DNA from: Diprion similis
Taxonomy: Eukaryota; Arthropoda; Insecta; Hymenoptera; Diprionidae
Length of the DNA stretch: 64,000 nt
Assembly: GCF_021155765.1 (NCBI RefSeq)
Contig: NC_060112.1
Coordinates: 6,076,001-6,140,000 of the forward strand
Direction: 5' to 3'
The notes under the pieces are model-generated. The model did not search any database. It was given only the letters and a program-made list of their open reading frames with translations, and was not told the DNA's origin. Below, piece after piece: positions 1-13,200 of this stretch (position 1 is its first letter; every line of letters starts with the position of its first letter). The position numbers were made by a program, and so were the translations under genes.

Positions 1-201
1 GTCGCCGTTCAACATCTCCGTTTTCATAATTGAATATCTCTTTACTTCGAGTTCTTTCTTTTTTTTCTTTTCCTGTAAATTCATACATTATATGTATGCC
101 CTGTTACGGATATGCGTGTGTGTATATGTGTGTGTATCCATAATTAATACGCAACGAGATATCGCTGAAGTGAAAATACTGTTATAAACGAGAGGAATAT
201 G

Positions 202-237
<36 letters not shown>
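202..237. repeat. (TAA)n microsatellite
   Basis: About twelve uninterrupted ATA/TAA triplets. It is simple-sequence DNA with no coding meaning. Confidence 0.95.
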
Positions 238-2261
238 TGATAAATCTACCTATCTATCTGCCTAACTATCCATCTACCTATCTATAAAAGGGAAAAGAAG
301 AAAAAAAAATAGAATAAGAAAACAAGAAAGCCTAAAAAAAAGAAAGAAAAAGAAAAAGACAAAGGCAAATAAAGATACAGCGAGGAGTTCCAGCTTAGAA
401 TAATTAATTTATGTATAGTGAACTGGTCCACCAGAGAGGCCAACTTTAAATCCACCGCACTCATTCAAGCATTTAATATCTGCTTCACTTCTTTATTCAT
501 TATTGTATGCATATGCCTGCGTGTAATTAAAAAATGTCGCAATCACTGTCTCTTGCTTTCTCATTTCGAGTATGCCTTAACCCTACTATTCAATATTTTA
601 TATGATATATTAGTTTTTACTATTTACAATATGCGTATGATCATTCTTACATAGTTTTGTTTCAACTATCTTTATTATACCTTTTCTTCGTGATTCACAA
701 GCACGAAACATTGAAAACTTTGTTGGGAACGAAATTACGAATGTTTGAAAAGTGGTACAAAATGGAAAAAGAAATAAGCAATTATTACTATTATAAATAA
801 AGAATTACAAGTATGTATATGTATATATACGGAAATTAATCGAATTTCATTTTTATAAGTTTCGCTTATTTGTGATTTATTTTTTAATTTCCCATTTTTT
901 CGACCATACGAGATCCCAATAGTTGATTTATATTCGTATATGCATATCGACGTGAACGCGTTGATTAGAATATTCGCAAATTTAATAAAGAATTTTTTTT
1001 TTTTCAAATTGTTTAAAATTTCACATATATATATAATCAATAATACAATAATTAGATTGGAAGGCAATTTGAATATAATTATAAAAATGCCCCTATACAT
1101 CGCGTGTTTAGTTATTATACAAACTAATGGTGATTGTGTCTTGTAACAGATGTATCACTGCTTTTCGATCTATCCTAATATTCTGTTGTAGCGTGTACTT
1201 TTTTTTTTTTTTAATTCATTTTCTTCTTTTTTCGCACTCATTACCTAAATATAATGCATTTCAAGATTTTTTAGCTGGTATTAATAATAGTTTGTAACTA
1301 TCTCTTATACAGTATGTGTAGCGATACAGAAATAAAATATCATTATTATATATATGTTTTTTTCTTCTCTCGTTTCTTCTTCTATCTCTCGTCTAAGTGT
1401 TTCCTACCCAGTCTAATAATACCTTACATTTGCTCAGTGTAATAACCTCAGAAAAACGACTAACACTTTTTTATCTGTTCCTTTGTCCTTCTTGCGTAAT
1501 TATTTTTATTTTTTTTCTTTTCCAAATTTTCTCTTACGTGACCGATTTACCGGTTGTATCTCGATGGTGAGTGTTTTTTTTTTTTTTCCTTATTTTCTCT
1601 TTCCCTTAAATTCATTAGTTTAGTAAAATTTCCTACGGTTACTTGTTAGATTCTCTTTGGTTAAGAGAGCAATAACTTGGGTGCAGAAATAGATATTTTT
1701 TAAGTACGCCTTGCTGCCCGACTATCAGAGCAAATGTGTATGATTGAATGAAAATAGTGTGAATTAGTTTTAGTTTAGTTGTACTAGAATGCAACTTTGA
1801 TCTTCGTCTATCTCCCACCCACCCATTTTTTTCTTTTCGTTTTCAATCTACATTCATCTTGCCCACTGAACGGATTTTCGTGAAAATCTTAAGGAAAAAC
1901 GCGCGTGCTCGCGATTGTGGTACAACAATCATTCTCAGTATGCATTCGTTATATGTATAGTAACCGACTATAATGATTTATTTTGTGTGTGTGTGTATGT
2001 TTATTTCGTTAAATGCATAATATAATATAGAAACTAAGATTTACATGATGTATCAACAAAAAACACACTATCATGGAGCCAGACTTTTACACATGGTAGA
2101 GATATTAGAAAAAAAATTTAAAAAAAAAGGAAAAGAAAGTGAAAATGGAAAATGAAAAGAAATATATCCCTAAAATTAAACTTCATTTTTTTTTTTATAC
2201 TCGTATAAAAGATTTTCTAAAACTGTGTATTACAATAGGACGGGTTAAAATGAAAGCACAG

Positions 2262-2322
2262 TTAATAATAATAATAATAATATAATACTAAGAATATTAA
2301 TAATAATGATAATAATAATATA
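2262..2322. repeat. Imperfect (TAA)n microsatellite
   Basis: TAA/ATA triplets with several interruptions, probably an older and decayed copy of the same kind of tract seen at 202-237. Confidence 0.85.
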
Positions 2323-4636
2323 GCAATGATAGTAGTAATGATCTGTTTAAGGTCAAAGTAAATGTGAATATCGCGAAGATGTTGCCTACACTCAAGCTCT
2401 GTACTTTAAAATTCGGCTTTTTTCCCTCACTTCTCTTCTTTTTTTTATCGAAACAAGATGAAAAATCAAGAAAGTAGTCAGTACAACCACATTGTTGTAA
2501 TAATTATTATTAGTCGTTATATCATATAAGTATTTATATATATAAGGCATGTAAAACCATACCGTTCTAGATATAACCTTATTATTAAATTAACAACAAT
2601 AATGATCCGAGCATATGACATATTTTTTTTTCTTTTTTTTTTTTTAGTGTATAATAAAATTGATAAATTAGATATTTTCTTCCTGCTTCGCCTTTGATTT
2701 CTTTCTTTACTTTTCTTTTGTTTTTGTTTTGTATTCAAACCCTAACGACAAAAGTAAATCGATTGAATCAAACACGTGATCGAATAACATCATTCGCCGA
2801 CGAGAAGCAGCTACTAGCGATGGAAGAAAAAATAACATGGAATAAGAAAAGAAAAAAAAAAAAAGAAAAGAAAAGAAGAAGAAGAAGAATGGTACGATGA
2901 GTCGAACAACTGGATTTTCTCCAGATGAGCGGAGTGCAAACAATGTGTTTGGAGGCCAGCGCGCGCCTAATTTACTTACATTATCCAGATAGATACCCTG
3001 ATCAATTTCTGTTTTTTTTTCCCTTGTGCCCCCCTCCCCCCCTCTTGTCCCTTGCTATTTCTCTTTTCTCCTCTCCTCAAAAACGGCTGTTTATCTGTTA
3101 TCGTAAGGAATGTCCCACTGTCTTTCTCTGCTGCATGTAATTGACTCCGACCAGTGAACGTCTTACTTACATTAACACTTGGGCGAGCCAAACTTCTTGA
3201 TCTAACACCAATTGTCGGATGCCTTAGCGTCAGTTCTCTCCTACGATGCGTAACAAAGACAGCTTCAAGAAGGTGCGATTTGTTCTCTCTATTCGTTGTA
3301 CGGCGAGAGGCTTCTGTCACCTTTTCAGAGATGCAAAACATAACAGCGTGCGAGAAAACGTGTAGCTATCTACGGTATATGCTTATTTGCATATGTCTTA
3401 CGTACAACTTTCGCTCTCCGTTTCATCGTAAGAATCAAGTTTCGTTCGCACAGAGATTTGATAGCTCGAGAGAGCGTCGACTTAATTATATATAATAAAT
3501 AACAATAACAACCTAACGTACAAAACGATGTTGACAGTTTTTACCCGTACCTAAGATGCGCTGTCTTAAAAAATCCAGCCACCAATACACATTGTCTGCA
3601 TTTTTTCATGGTGTATTCGTTTTTTTCCCCCGTACAATGGTAGTTTGTCTCTTTTGTTTCTTTTCTTTTCTAACAATTAAATATTTATTATAAAGTCCAC
3701 TTATGTTGATAGGAAAAAGAAAAAATTGAATAAACAAGATACCCGCAATATAATACCAATAATAACAATTCTGTCTCTCATTCGACTAATCTTTTTTTTC
3801 ATTTCATTCATTTATACGTATTTCGTATAATATCTCCGCATTGTGAAAACGTAGCAATTATGGTTATTTTTCCATAACTTAAAGAGTTTTGCCACCGTAT
3901 TCCTGTCGTAAGTGATACGTTTAATACGATTAATGTTATGCATGAACCCAATGTGATGGAGGAAACGGTTGAATGTTAAGAAAATAATGAATTACCAAAC
4001 AAAAACGGAGAAAAAAAAAAAAAAAGAAAAGAAAGAAACAGTGATACAACTATAATAACGATCTACTTATCGATTAACAATGACGAAATAATTGTTGTAC
4101 AAAATTGCAACGTGCCGTACTAGGTGTTGATTTCTTTTTCTTTTTACTTTTTTTCGATTACATATATACATATGTATATATGTAAATATCTGTATATGTA
4201 GAATGCAGGGCACAATAACATCATCGGACAAGCCCCACAATGATAATCATTTGTCAATTTTCCAACCCACAGCTTTCTTCGTTTTAATGAGAAATAAGTG
4301 AAACTTTTATCAATAAGGATACAATCTTCTTCAGTCTTTGGTACCAAAGGTAAAACAAAAATATACAAGTACCGAGGAAAGCCGTGGCGTTTTGGGTAAT
4401 AATGAAGGTAAAATTCTGCAAAGTAACGAAAAAGCGAGAAAAAAGTGAAACAAAAAAATCCAAACAAACAAATTGAAAATCAAAATGCAGCGATTGTTTT
4501 TCGGGTAGCGGAACTAATCATTATCATTATTATTGTTGTTATCGTTTAATAGCGACGACAATAGTGTCGAGTCAAGAGAAAAGAATGCATAAACTGATCT
4601 GATTGATTAATTAATTAAATAATTAATAATCACCAT

Positions 4637-4718
4637 AATCATCATTATCATCATCATCCTCATCATCATTATCATTATCATTATCATCATCATCATCATC
4701 ATTATCATCATCATCATT
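4637..4718. repeat. (ATC/ATT)n microsatellite
   Basis: A run of ATC triplets with occasional ATT and CTC. On the minus strand it reads as Asp/Asn repeats and creates a false acidic tail on a 70-codon open frame (4623-4835). Confidence 0.95.
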
Positions 4719-5174
4719 TGTGAATAAAGCTGGCATGGCATTGGTATCCTCTAAACACAGTCTGCACTCCACTAGCTCACCATTAATTAATATTCTTACC
4801 ATTGTATATTTGTATCGTTTCATTTGTAAGTCCATAGAACATTAGAACAAAACAAAACAAAGAAAAAATTTTTTTTTCTTTTCTTTCGTTTTCTTTCCTT
4901 AAACTACAAGTAATCCAAAAGAATGATCGTCGAGTAACAAACGAGTGACTCGCTGGATTTTGTCTGATAAATATATATGATACACATTCGTCTATTTTGT
5001 CCTCTACTAATCATTTGAGTTTTCATGCCAAACATTCAAGAGCCAAGACAGCTCATAGTCACCTATCATACTCGACGATAAGACTTCATATTTATAAATT
5101 CGATGCAACGCTAAAGGCTAGACCAATAACGCCGTCCTATTAAATAAGTATATGATTAGAAGAAAAACAAATTA

Positions 5175-5177
<3 letters not shown>

Positions 5178-5208
<31 letters not shown>
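5178..5208. repeat. (TA)n microsatellite
   Basis: About fifteen TA dinucleotides, followed by degenerate ATATACAT runs to about 5265. Confidence 0.95.
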
Positions 5209-5218
<10 letters not shown>

Positions 5219-7209
5219 TATATATATAAAGCATTGTGTATATACATATACGTATATTTATCGATTTTCAATACAGACACAAAAAAGAAAATAACCATGG
5301 ATGAAATTGTGCAACCTGAATGATAAAATTTGAGTACAGGGGTGTTTTCAAATTCAATTCTTGCATACTTTTAAAATGTATATACACAAGTATGATATCA
5401 ATCAAACCTGACGTATTGTATTTGTCACACTACAATTGATACATTGGTTACACTCAGGAAGATTGAAATATAAAAGTATAATGCTACTCTAGGCTAGATG
5501 TTGGTAAAGAATGAAATTATAATTAAAGTGATATTCTAGTTTTACTGTGGCGTAAACCAAAACAAGTATAGAGAGCAAGTCGAAATCAAGTCTGTAAGTA
5601 ATATCGTTAACACTTGGAAACGAGAAAATGAACCCCTGATAAACAAATCTATCGCCTTAGCGTATCCATATTGTCAAGAACCACGATCTATTTGTAATGC
5701 GATCAATTTGGAAAATCCAATTTTTCACAACCTTTAAATGAAACACAATAAAATATTTCAATTAGAGTGTATATTCTGTTAATACTTTACTTTTGAAAGT
5801 ACAAACTCACTGATATTGATCCGAAAAGTATGATTGTTATGTCGAATTTGAAGAAACGATCCGCACAGACACAAAGGGATGAATTTATGAAAGATAATAA
5901 AAAGGAAAAAAGAATCGTTGAAAGTAAAAAAAAGAATTCAACCAAAGGCGAGACTGTGAGCGCATGTATTTGATGATGCGTGTATAAAACAACAACAATA
6001 ATTAAAAGTGTTTTATAAAATTGTATACTTTTTTCATTGCCGCAGACGCGAGAAAATAAATTGCTTAATTACAGAAGTTTATCGCACATTTGCCCTCTTT
6101 GTTGATAATAAATATTAACATTTTCCCTGGATAATTTTCGAATTAAATATGGTACATAAAAATCAAACCAACTGTACAGAATGCATGTTTTTTACGTTCT
6201 GATAAAACGCCAAACAAAAACAGTTAAATGTCGATCGAATGGTGGATAAGACTAATCAAATTTTCGAGAAAAAACTGTCAGCTCTCTGAATGCGCGACAC
6301 AAAACAGCAGGTGTGTTTTTCTTTGATTCGAAACGAAAATATACTAATTATGCTGACAGCGTGTATAAAACATTCATAGAGAAGTATTTATCGGAGTTTG
6401 ATAGGCTTGTAATGTCTGTGCGGTAGTGTAAAACTAATACTAGCATAATGATAAGAAGTTTAAATAGTTTAATTTTCGCGTATCAGATAATTTATCAGAT
6501 GCAAAAACGTGTTTCAATGTATCAATTCTTAGCGATTTCAATGGATTCCAGGTTATTCCGTAGAATGTGTAAATATGAAGAAAAATGATAAAGATAACAA
6601 AAAAAGAAAAACAAAAAAACAAGGGAGCGACACAAATTTTATCATGCCTTTTAGTTGAAAGCCAATTATTTGTCGACTGTATAATAATGACTGATATAAT
6701 TTCGTTGAGCAGGAAAAAAAAAATGGCTATACTTTAATTTAAAAGTAATTTCAAGCTTCGTGTCGATATAATATTGTCATTTTCAAAAGCTGCAGTGTAT
6801 ATTAATTTTGAATACTGCTAATGTTAAAATATACTTTGTGCTTTATAGTAAGTTACTAATCGATAGAGGGGGGAAAATTGGGGGCAAAGGGGCGAAAAAA
6901 GGGGGGTGGGTGCAGAGTTGACGAGATTAAAATTACCGTATTAAACAAATCGCGATAAATAGAAATAGCAGTTTTGTACTTGGAACATTCAATCGCTGAG
7001 TGGACCACCAGTACCGAATTTGTGTTCGATAATAATTATAATTCGATTTGAAGTTTCTTTGTTTTCCCTTCTCTAAATATCCATAACTTTCCTTGCCTTC
7101 TACTATTCTTTTAGATATAAGATGAGCAAAAACTCTATTCGCAAGCCAAGAGTTTTTTGCTCTGTGTCGTGTGAATTATTGGAAACAACAGTTACGTGAT
7201 ATTTGAAGT

Positions 7210-10200
7210 CTAACCTGCTTCGCTGTCACTCGAATCACTGGAGCTCGAGGAAAGCGAACTACTGCTCGAATCGCTGTCGCTGCTACTACTACTGGACGCC
7301 GATAGCCTCGATGGTCCACCTGCACCTCCAGTTCCACCAACATCCACGGATTTACTACTGTCTTCTGTGGACAAAAACCGTGAAAGATATCTTTAGTTTC
7401 TTGGATGCTTTTTTTTCGAAACTACGTGGAAAATTTGTTTTCTAATAATATTTCTTTTCCCTCTGTTTCTCACTTAATGTTTCTCTGCGTATTATTATTA
7501 ATATTACAATTAAACAGTCTAACAAATAGTATTTACTGAGAATGTTAGGTTCATATTACAGAGATTTTACGGAAATCAGACTATAAAATAGATTAGTGAA
7601 TCCTAACTCAGTTGTAATACGATGATCAGATTGTTAGATAAGCTAGAAGGTATTTCAGGTGTAGATATATATATATATTAGGATTCACTAATCTATTTTA
7701 TAGTCTGATTTCCGTAAAATCTCTGTAATATGAACCTAACATTCTCAGTAAATACTATTTATATATATATATGTAAGTAAAGTTAGTACTAACCTTTCTT
7801 AGCAGGTTTCTTGCAATTTCCTAGCTGCCCTGAGACATCTTGCAATCTCTTTTCGAGCTCCAATTTTTTTTCAGCCATTTGCTCGTCCTTGGGTTTACCA
7901 CTAATCTTTTTATCTGCAAAATAAACGTCGATGTGTAAAAAAAAAAGAGAAAGGAAAAACGTTTACAGCCAGGAACCTTGTCATGGCAGTTTCTTTATAT
8001 GCAAATACAATATACGATCAGGTAAAATTATCAGAGAAAAAAGACAACTTACGTGGCTTTTTTCGAAGGCAGGAAGCTACATAACTCTCTAACTCTCTAA
8101 GTGTAGACGGCTTCAGAGTTTCAAAGTCAATTTCAATTTCGTCGGGATTCGAATCCCTCAAAGACGGCTCACGCGATTGAATAATGTGTACAACTCGGCC
8201 CAGCTTGTCGCCTGGAAAACGAAAATATGGCCTGTGTGTAAATTGAATGAAACTAAAGAAGAAATGAACCCATATGTTCTTGGCTTAGATATTAAAGGTA
8301 AGTTCAATAAGATGGTAGACATACCAGGTAGTTTATTGATATCTAAGCTGAGTTGTCTCTTCTCGTCGTAGGACATCGGCTTGGCATTGTCCTCGTCTTC
8401 CGAGTCAAAGGCCAAAATAGGTGGCTGACTACTGGCATTCTTCTTCTTGTTTCCGGTCGATCTGCTGTTGGCTTTAGACCTCTTGTTCGCCGTGTTAGCC
8501 GTTGCAGCTTTCCCTGGTCCACGTCCCTTACCTTTCGGTTTAGCGTTCATCGTGGGAGGTAAATGGTGGCTGATTCCAGGTCCGGAATGCGCCTTGTTGG
8601 GTCCCACAGCGATCGCTGGGTGATGGATATCCGCGGCCATCGTACTCGGCATCTTCAGATCTCCTGCACCCATTGCTACACTCGCTATACTCGCCCCTAC
8701 GCTGTCCGATACATTGGGAATTCTACCGCCCGGTTTCATCAGCTCCTTCATTGCCCCACTGTGACCAGCACCGGCACCAAGGCTTCCCCCCTTGCCACCG
8801 CCTGATGATTTTTTCGGTTTCTCTGGTTTCTTCTTTTTACTTTTTTTCTTACCACTCTCTTCTACTAATTTTCTCATCTGTTCCTGCATTGCTTTCAGCT
8901 GTGTGATCGACAGAACAAAACTTAAGTAAATACGGTTTCAGAACAAATGTCACACTTTTTTCACCACAAGTAATAATTTCTTTTTTTGCAATGACGATAT
9001 CGCTTTCAACATTTCAAATTTACAGTAAAGTATCAAAGTTTTTTTCTCTTCAAACACAATATTAAATATGCTTATAGTTTGTGCAATTTATGTCCTGAAA
9101 AACTTGAAAACATGATGATAAAATATGTGATATTTCTTTTGCAAAAAAACGTTACGAATTATCTCAGATGAGCAAATATTGACCTAAATCATTTCCAGTA
9201 ACTTGAACAGAAAGGCTGCTTCTCTCATGTTTAGAGTTTTCCCGAATTTTTCTCTTTTACGGATCGCTAAAGATCGTGGGAAGGAAAATAAGGGTGGAAA
9301 ATAAAATAAATGAAAAGTCTCACCTCTCGTTCAAGGGCGACAAGCTTTTCGGTACGCTCTTCATCAGAATCATCACTTTCGGATGAACTCCCCGAACCAG
9401 AACTAGTACCGCTGGTACTGCTGCCGTTTATACCAACCAGACCGCTGAGCGGTTCGTCAGGAATTTTTGCATACCTAGCAGAAGAAGGAAAAAAGAAGTG
9501 AAAATCCAATTAGTCAAAATGTACGAAACTGGTGCGCAGTATTGCATACCTTAGAATTAATACAGAAACAGAAATCCCTCAAAATCCTAGGTAAATTAAA
9601 CTTTCAAACTACCAACCTCATTTCAAACACGTCCTGCAGTTTCCTCGCCATTGCGACGACGTCGTGATCTGGTGGGTTGTACTTGTAGCAATTTGTAAAT
9701 ATAAGTCGTACGTCCCCAGCAAATTCTTGCGCCGTCTTATATTCACGAGTATCCATCTTGTGCTGTAAGTGTAAACAAATGATACATTTTTTTTATTGCC
9801 AGATACTTGACGCGATGATTATTCCAACACACTGGATAAATTAAACGGACTAACGACAGTCTGTGCAAAAGTAACATACCTTGACAGTTCCTAGATCCAT
9901 TGGTTTTTTAATAATGTCGTGATAGTCATGGAGGCCGAGGAGAACCGCATCTACAGGCTTATAAAATGGCCACGCGTAACCCTGTGTGTCACATTAAATA
10001 TGAATAATATATAATGTCTGTAATTGTATGGACATATTTTTTAGTTTTTTTAGTTTTCGACGAATAAGAAAAAGTTGACATTTGACATTTACCGAATGTT
10101 TTTTAGAGAACAGCTCTTTCAATATTTCATTACAGGATTTCAAGGCTTCTGACAGCTTTTCGTTGGATTTACCGCCCGCATGTTGTGGCTGAAAAAACAT

Positions 10201-13200
10201 CAAATTGTAGCTTACCGTTAATTAGATTAACTTACTGACGTTTTTTTACAGAAATCTTTCACCTCCAAAATATTCTCTTTTTTTTGTATTTAAACAAGCG
10301 TATAATTTAGAGTTTATACTAGAAAAATTGTACCGTCAATGAATACACAGCATAGTCCAACGAATTTTGTCAAACTCGATTGTTAAAAATCGATTATTAA
10401 AAATCAAAGAAACGCTTTGGATAAAAAGGTGGATGCATAACAGAGAATCAAATCGGATTCAAAAGATATCTGATAGTGATAAGACAACACAGATGAAACA
10501 CGGCGTGCCTTAGTAGGACAAACTTGGGGTATGTACCTTCTGGGCCATCGGCCCCATCAGGGGCATGTTGGCCTGGTGGAACGGCACCAGGCCGTCTTCT
10601 GCTTGCCTCGTTGGCTGAAACAGCCCCATCATCAACCCTCTGTTAGTACGTTAATGCCATGATGTTTACATAGACAAGCAAACGTGCAGGTACAATATGA
10701 ATGTGAATATTAAGGTACACTTAACATAAACACGGATAACATGTTTACTGTATTCATCTATTATATGATGTAAATTTTAATAACTTGGATTCAGGGATTT
10801 TTTCACGCACATCACAATGTTATATACAATGTCGCATCGATAATGCTTGAATGTATTGTACAAATATCGCATGTTTAATTTTTTCTTGTTTTTGAGTTTT
10901 CAAGAGTCAGTTGATTAAATTTTTTATAACTGTTGATCAACAACCAAGTTTCTGTAGTCGATAAAGTGGATTCACTAAAACATTTAGAATATAAGTGGTG
11001 TACAGATGTTAAGAGCAAAATCTGTATCCAAAAATGTACTCATATTCAAACCAATCTGGTACTTTGTTCTTCAGCTCATTTTTACTATTACTCAATTTTG
11101 CCTCAATATTGTACCCGGCATGTGCAAAAACAAAACATAGTGGAAAAAAAAGGCCAAAGTTAACGATGTAAATGTGCTTAGTTAACTTGCAATGTACAAG
11201 ACATTGTCTATTACCTTGGCATCGTCAACAGTGGCATAAAAAGTTTTCAATTTGTGTGTCAACTCTTAAATTTTGTTCTTCTCTTTTCAGAATGGTCTGA
11301 CACAGGCTTTTTGATAACAATATTTGATATGGTAACGCAGAAGAACCTGATCATCTGATATCAGTTTCAAAAGTTTTCACAAGGTTTCTACTAATATACG
11401 AAAATAAAATTCTCTGGGGATTCCAAGACTATTTAAAAATTTTGCTAGTGTATCGAAGACAACTTTTGCATTCATGCAGTACTAACTGTTGTACTGTTCT
11501 ATATGTTCGAGATTTTTTTGTTGTTTAGATACATCTGAACGAATGAAGATTTTTCATATCTTGTTTTAGAAACTGAGTATTTTCAACGTTTTAGAATTAA
11601 GAAGGTTAAACGACAACCATACAATATGGTTTTTGAAAGTTGAAAAACATTTGTGTAGCTCAGCTCTGTGTTGTTTTTTTATAGGAGGTAAAAGAAAATC
11701 AAAGATAATAGAACCTTTTCATAATCTCAAATTCGTTATTTGATATGTTTCATAAAAATTGAAGTACATTTGTCAACAAAAATCTGCTATGAATTCTGGA
11801 TTTTCTCGACTTTTTCCACAAAGTAGAATGACCTGAATCCTGCATTTATTATTGTAAATTATTGTCAAACAACGAAAAAACCGGGTGAGCAAAATCATTT
11901 CATATCTGATAAATGAAGAAGAGACTCAGACATGTAACAAAATAGCACCGTTTCAGTATTTCTCAATCAAATATGAACAGACGAGAAGAAAACAAGGTAA
12001 CAAAATAAGCTTACCTTCTTGATCTGTCTCCCTGACTCCCGCCTCGTCGAAATTTTCGCATTTTTCGATTCTAGCGGAGGGTGATAAAGCGGTTCGAAAG
12101 AGTTTGCCGTTGGCGTGGTTGTATCGGCCTTTCTCTTCACTCCTTTTTTGGGCTTGGCGGGCTGTGCAGGTGGCATAACTGTAGGAGCAGTAGGAACAGG
12201 TGGGGGAGGAGGAGCGGCTGTGGCAGGAGCCGGTGCAGCCTGCGTCTCCATCGCAGGTTGGGCATGGTAGCCGCTTGTAGGAGGTACAACTTGCTGGGGT
12301 AGAGAGTTGTGTGTAGCCATAGGCGCAACTCCTATACTAGTCGGCGGAGCTATCGTCGTGGTGTTTGTGCTTCCAGGCACAGAGGTCGGGGCCTGAGTAC
12401 CAAGGGGAGGCATCGGAATGATGCCCGTCGTTCCAGCGGATGTTGCCGAGGGGGTCAGACTGTTCGGAACGGTCGAACTTACGGCTGCTGCAACCGAGGA
12501 TGGTCGACCTCGTCCAGCGCCGACCGTCACACCTGGCCCAGCGCCGAGTCTTCCTGTCACGGCCTTTTTACCTTTCAGTCCCTTCGGGACTGGTGGTTCT
12601 AGCTCAACCTCCTCCTTCGGCATTTGTGCCACCTTTTTTTTCAACACAGTTTTTATCGTTATTAGAGAATGACGATATGTCGATTATTTATAAATTGATG
12701 GAATATGTTCAATCGGCTGTGTAAAAAGGGACTTGAAGTGTGTAACGTTAATGTAACGATGAGTTTTTGACAATAATCACTGTCTTGAAATTCCGATTGT
12801 CTCAATTTCATCATGAATATTGTGGCCACAAGTATCTGATTTTGAAAATTCCCTGACATTTCTGTTTTGGTCGAAAATACTAGTAAATATGAAGTTTAGG
12901 TCTTACACATTCATATTTATATTGTTATTATCTTTATAAATAAATATTCACAATCGAACGAAAGCGGCAAGTAAAATGAGAATTTGAAAAACGTTTGAGC
13001 CAGCAACTGTGAGATAAAAAATCATGAACAGCTGGTTTAAATTATATTAACTATTGGAAAATTTAGAGATCGCATTGAACACCATATTTTGTTGAATTTC
13101 ACAAGAACTGAGTCTTTGCTAAAATTTGTGACCTGTACAAATACAAACTTCCCAACTTTTTCATAACCAGAAAAATTCCCTAACATTTCTTGGTTTTCGA

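Larger units (their letters stand above)
1..7209. other. AT-rich non-coding region downstream of fs(1)h
   Basis: No reading frame in this 7.2 kb looks like a conserved protein; the longest are AT-rich or low complexity. The fs(1)h short-form stop codon lies just to the right (7210-7212, minus), so the part nearest the gene must be its 3' UTR. How far the UTR runs cannot be told from sequence. An ATTAAA poly(A) signal on the minus strand (complement of 6733-6738) is one early candidate end. The exons that encode the long C-terminal extension in Drosophila fs(1)h-L are not visible here and would have to lie left of the window if they exist. The region also holds several A/T-rich microsatellites, listed separately. 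Confidence 0.7.

Noticed and set aside
735..1100. 121-codon minus-strand frame rich in Ile, Phe and Tyr
   Set aside because: Composition follows the AT-rich DNA and no motif is recognisable; expected by chance in such sequence.
2976..3341. 121-codon minus-strand frame
   Set aside because: Overlaps plus-strand frames of similar length and shows no domain. It lies in the probable 3' region of fs(1)h.
4144..4467. 107-codon minus-strand frame rich in aromatic residues
   Set aside because: AT-driven composition, no motif, no splice context suggesting a coding exon.
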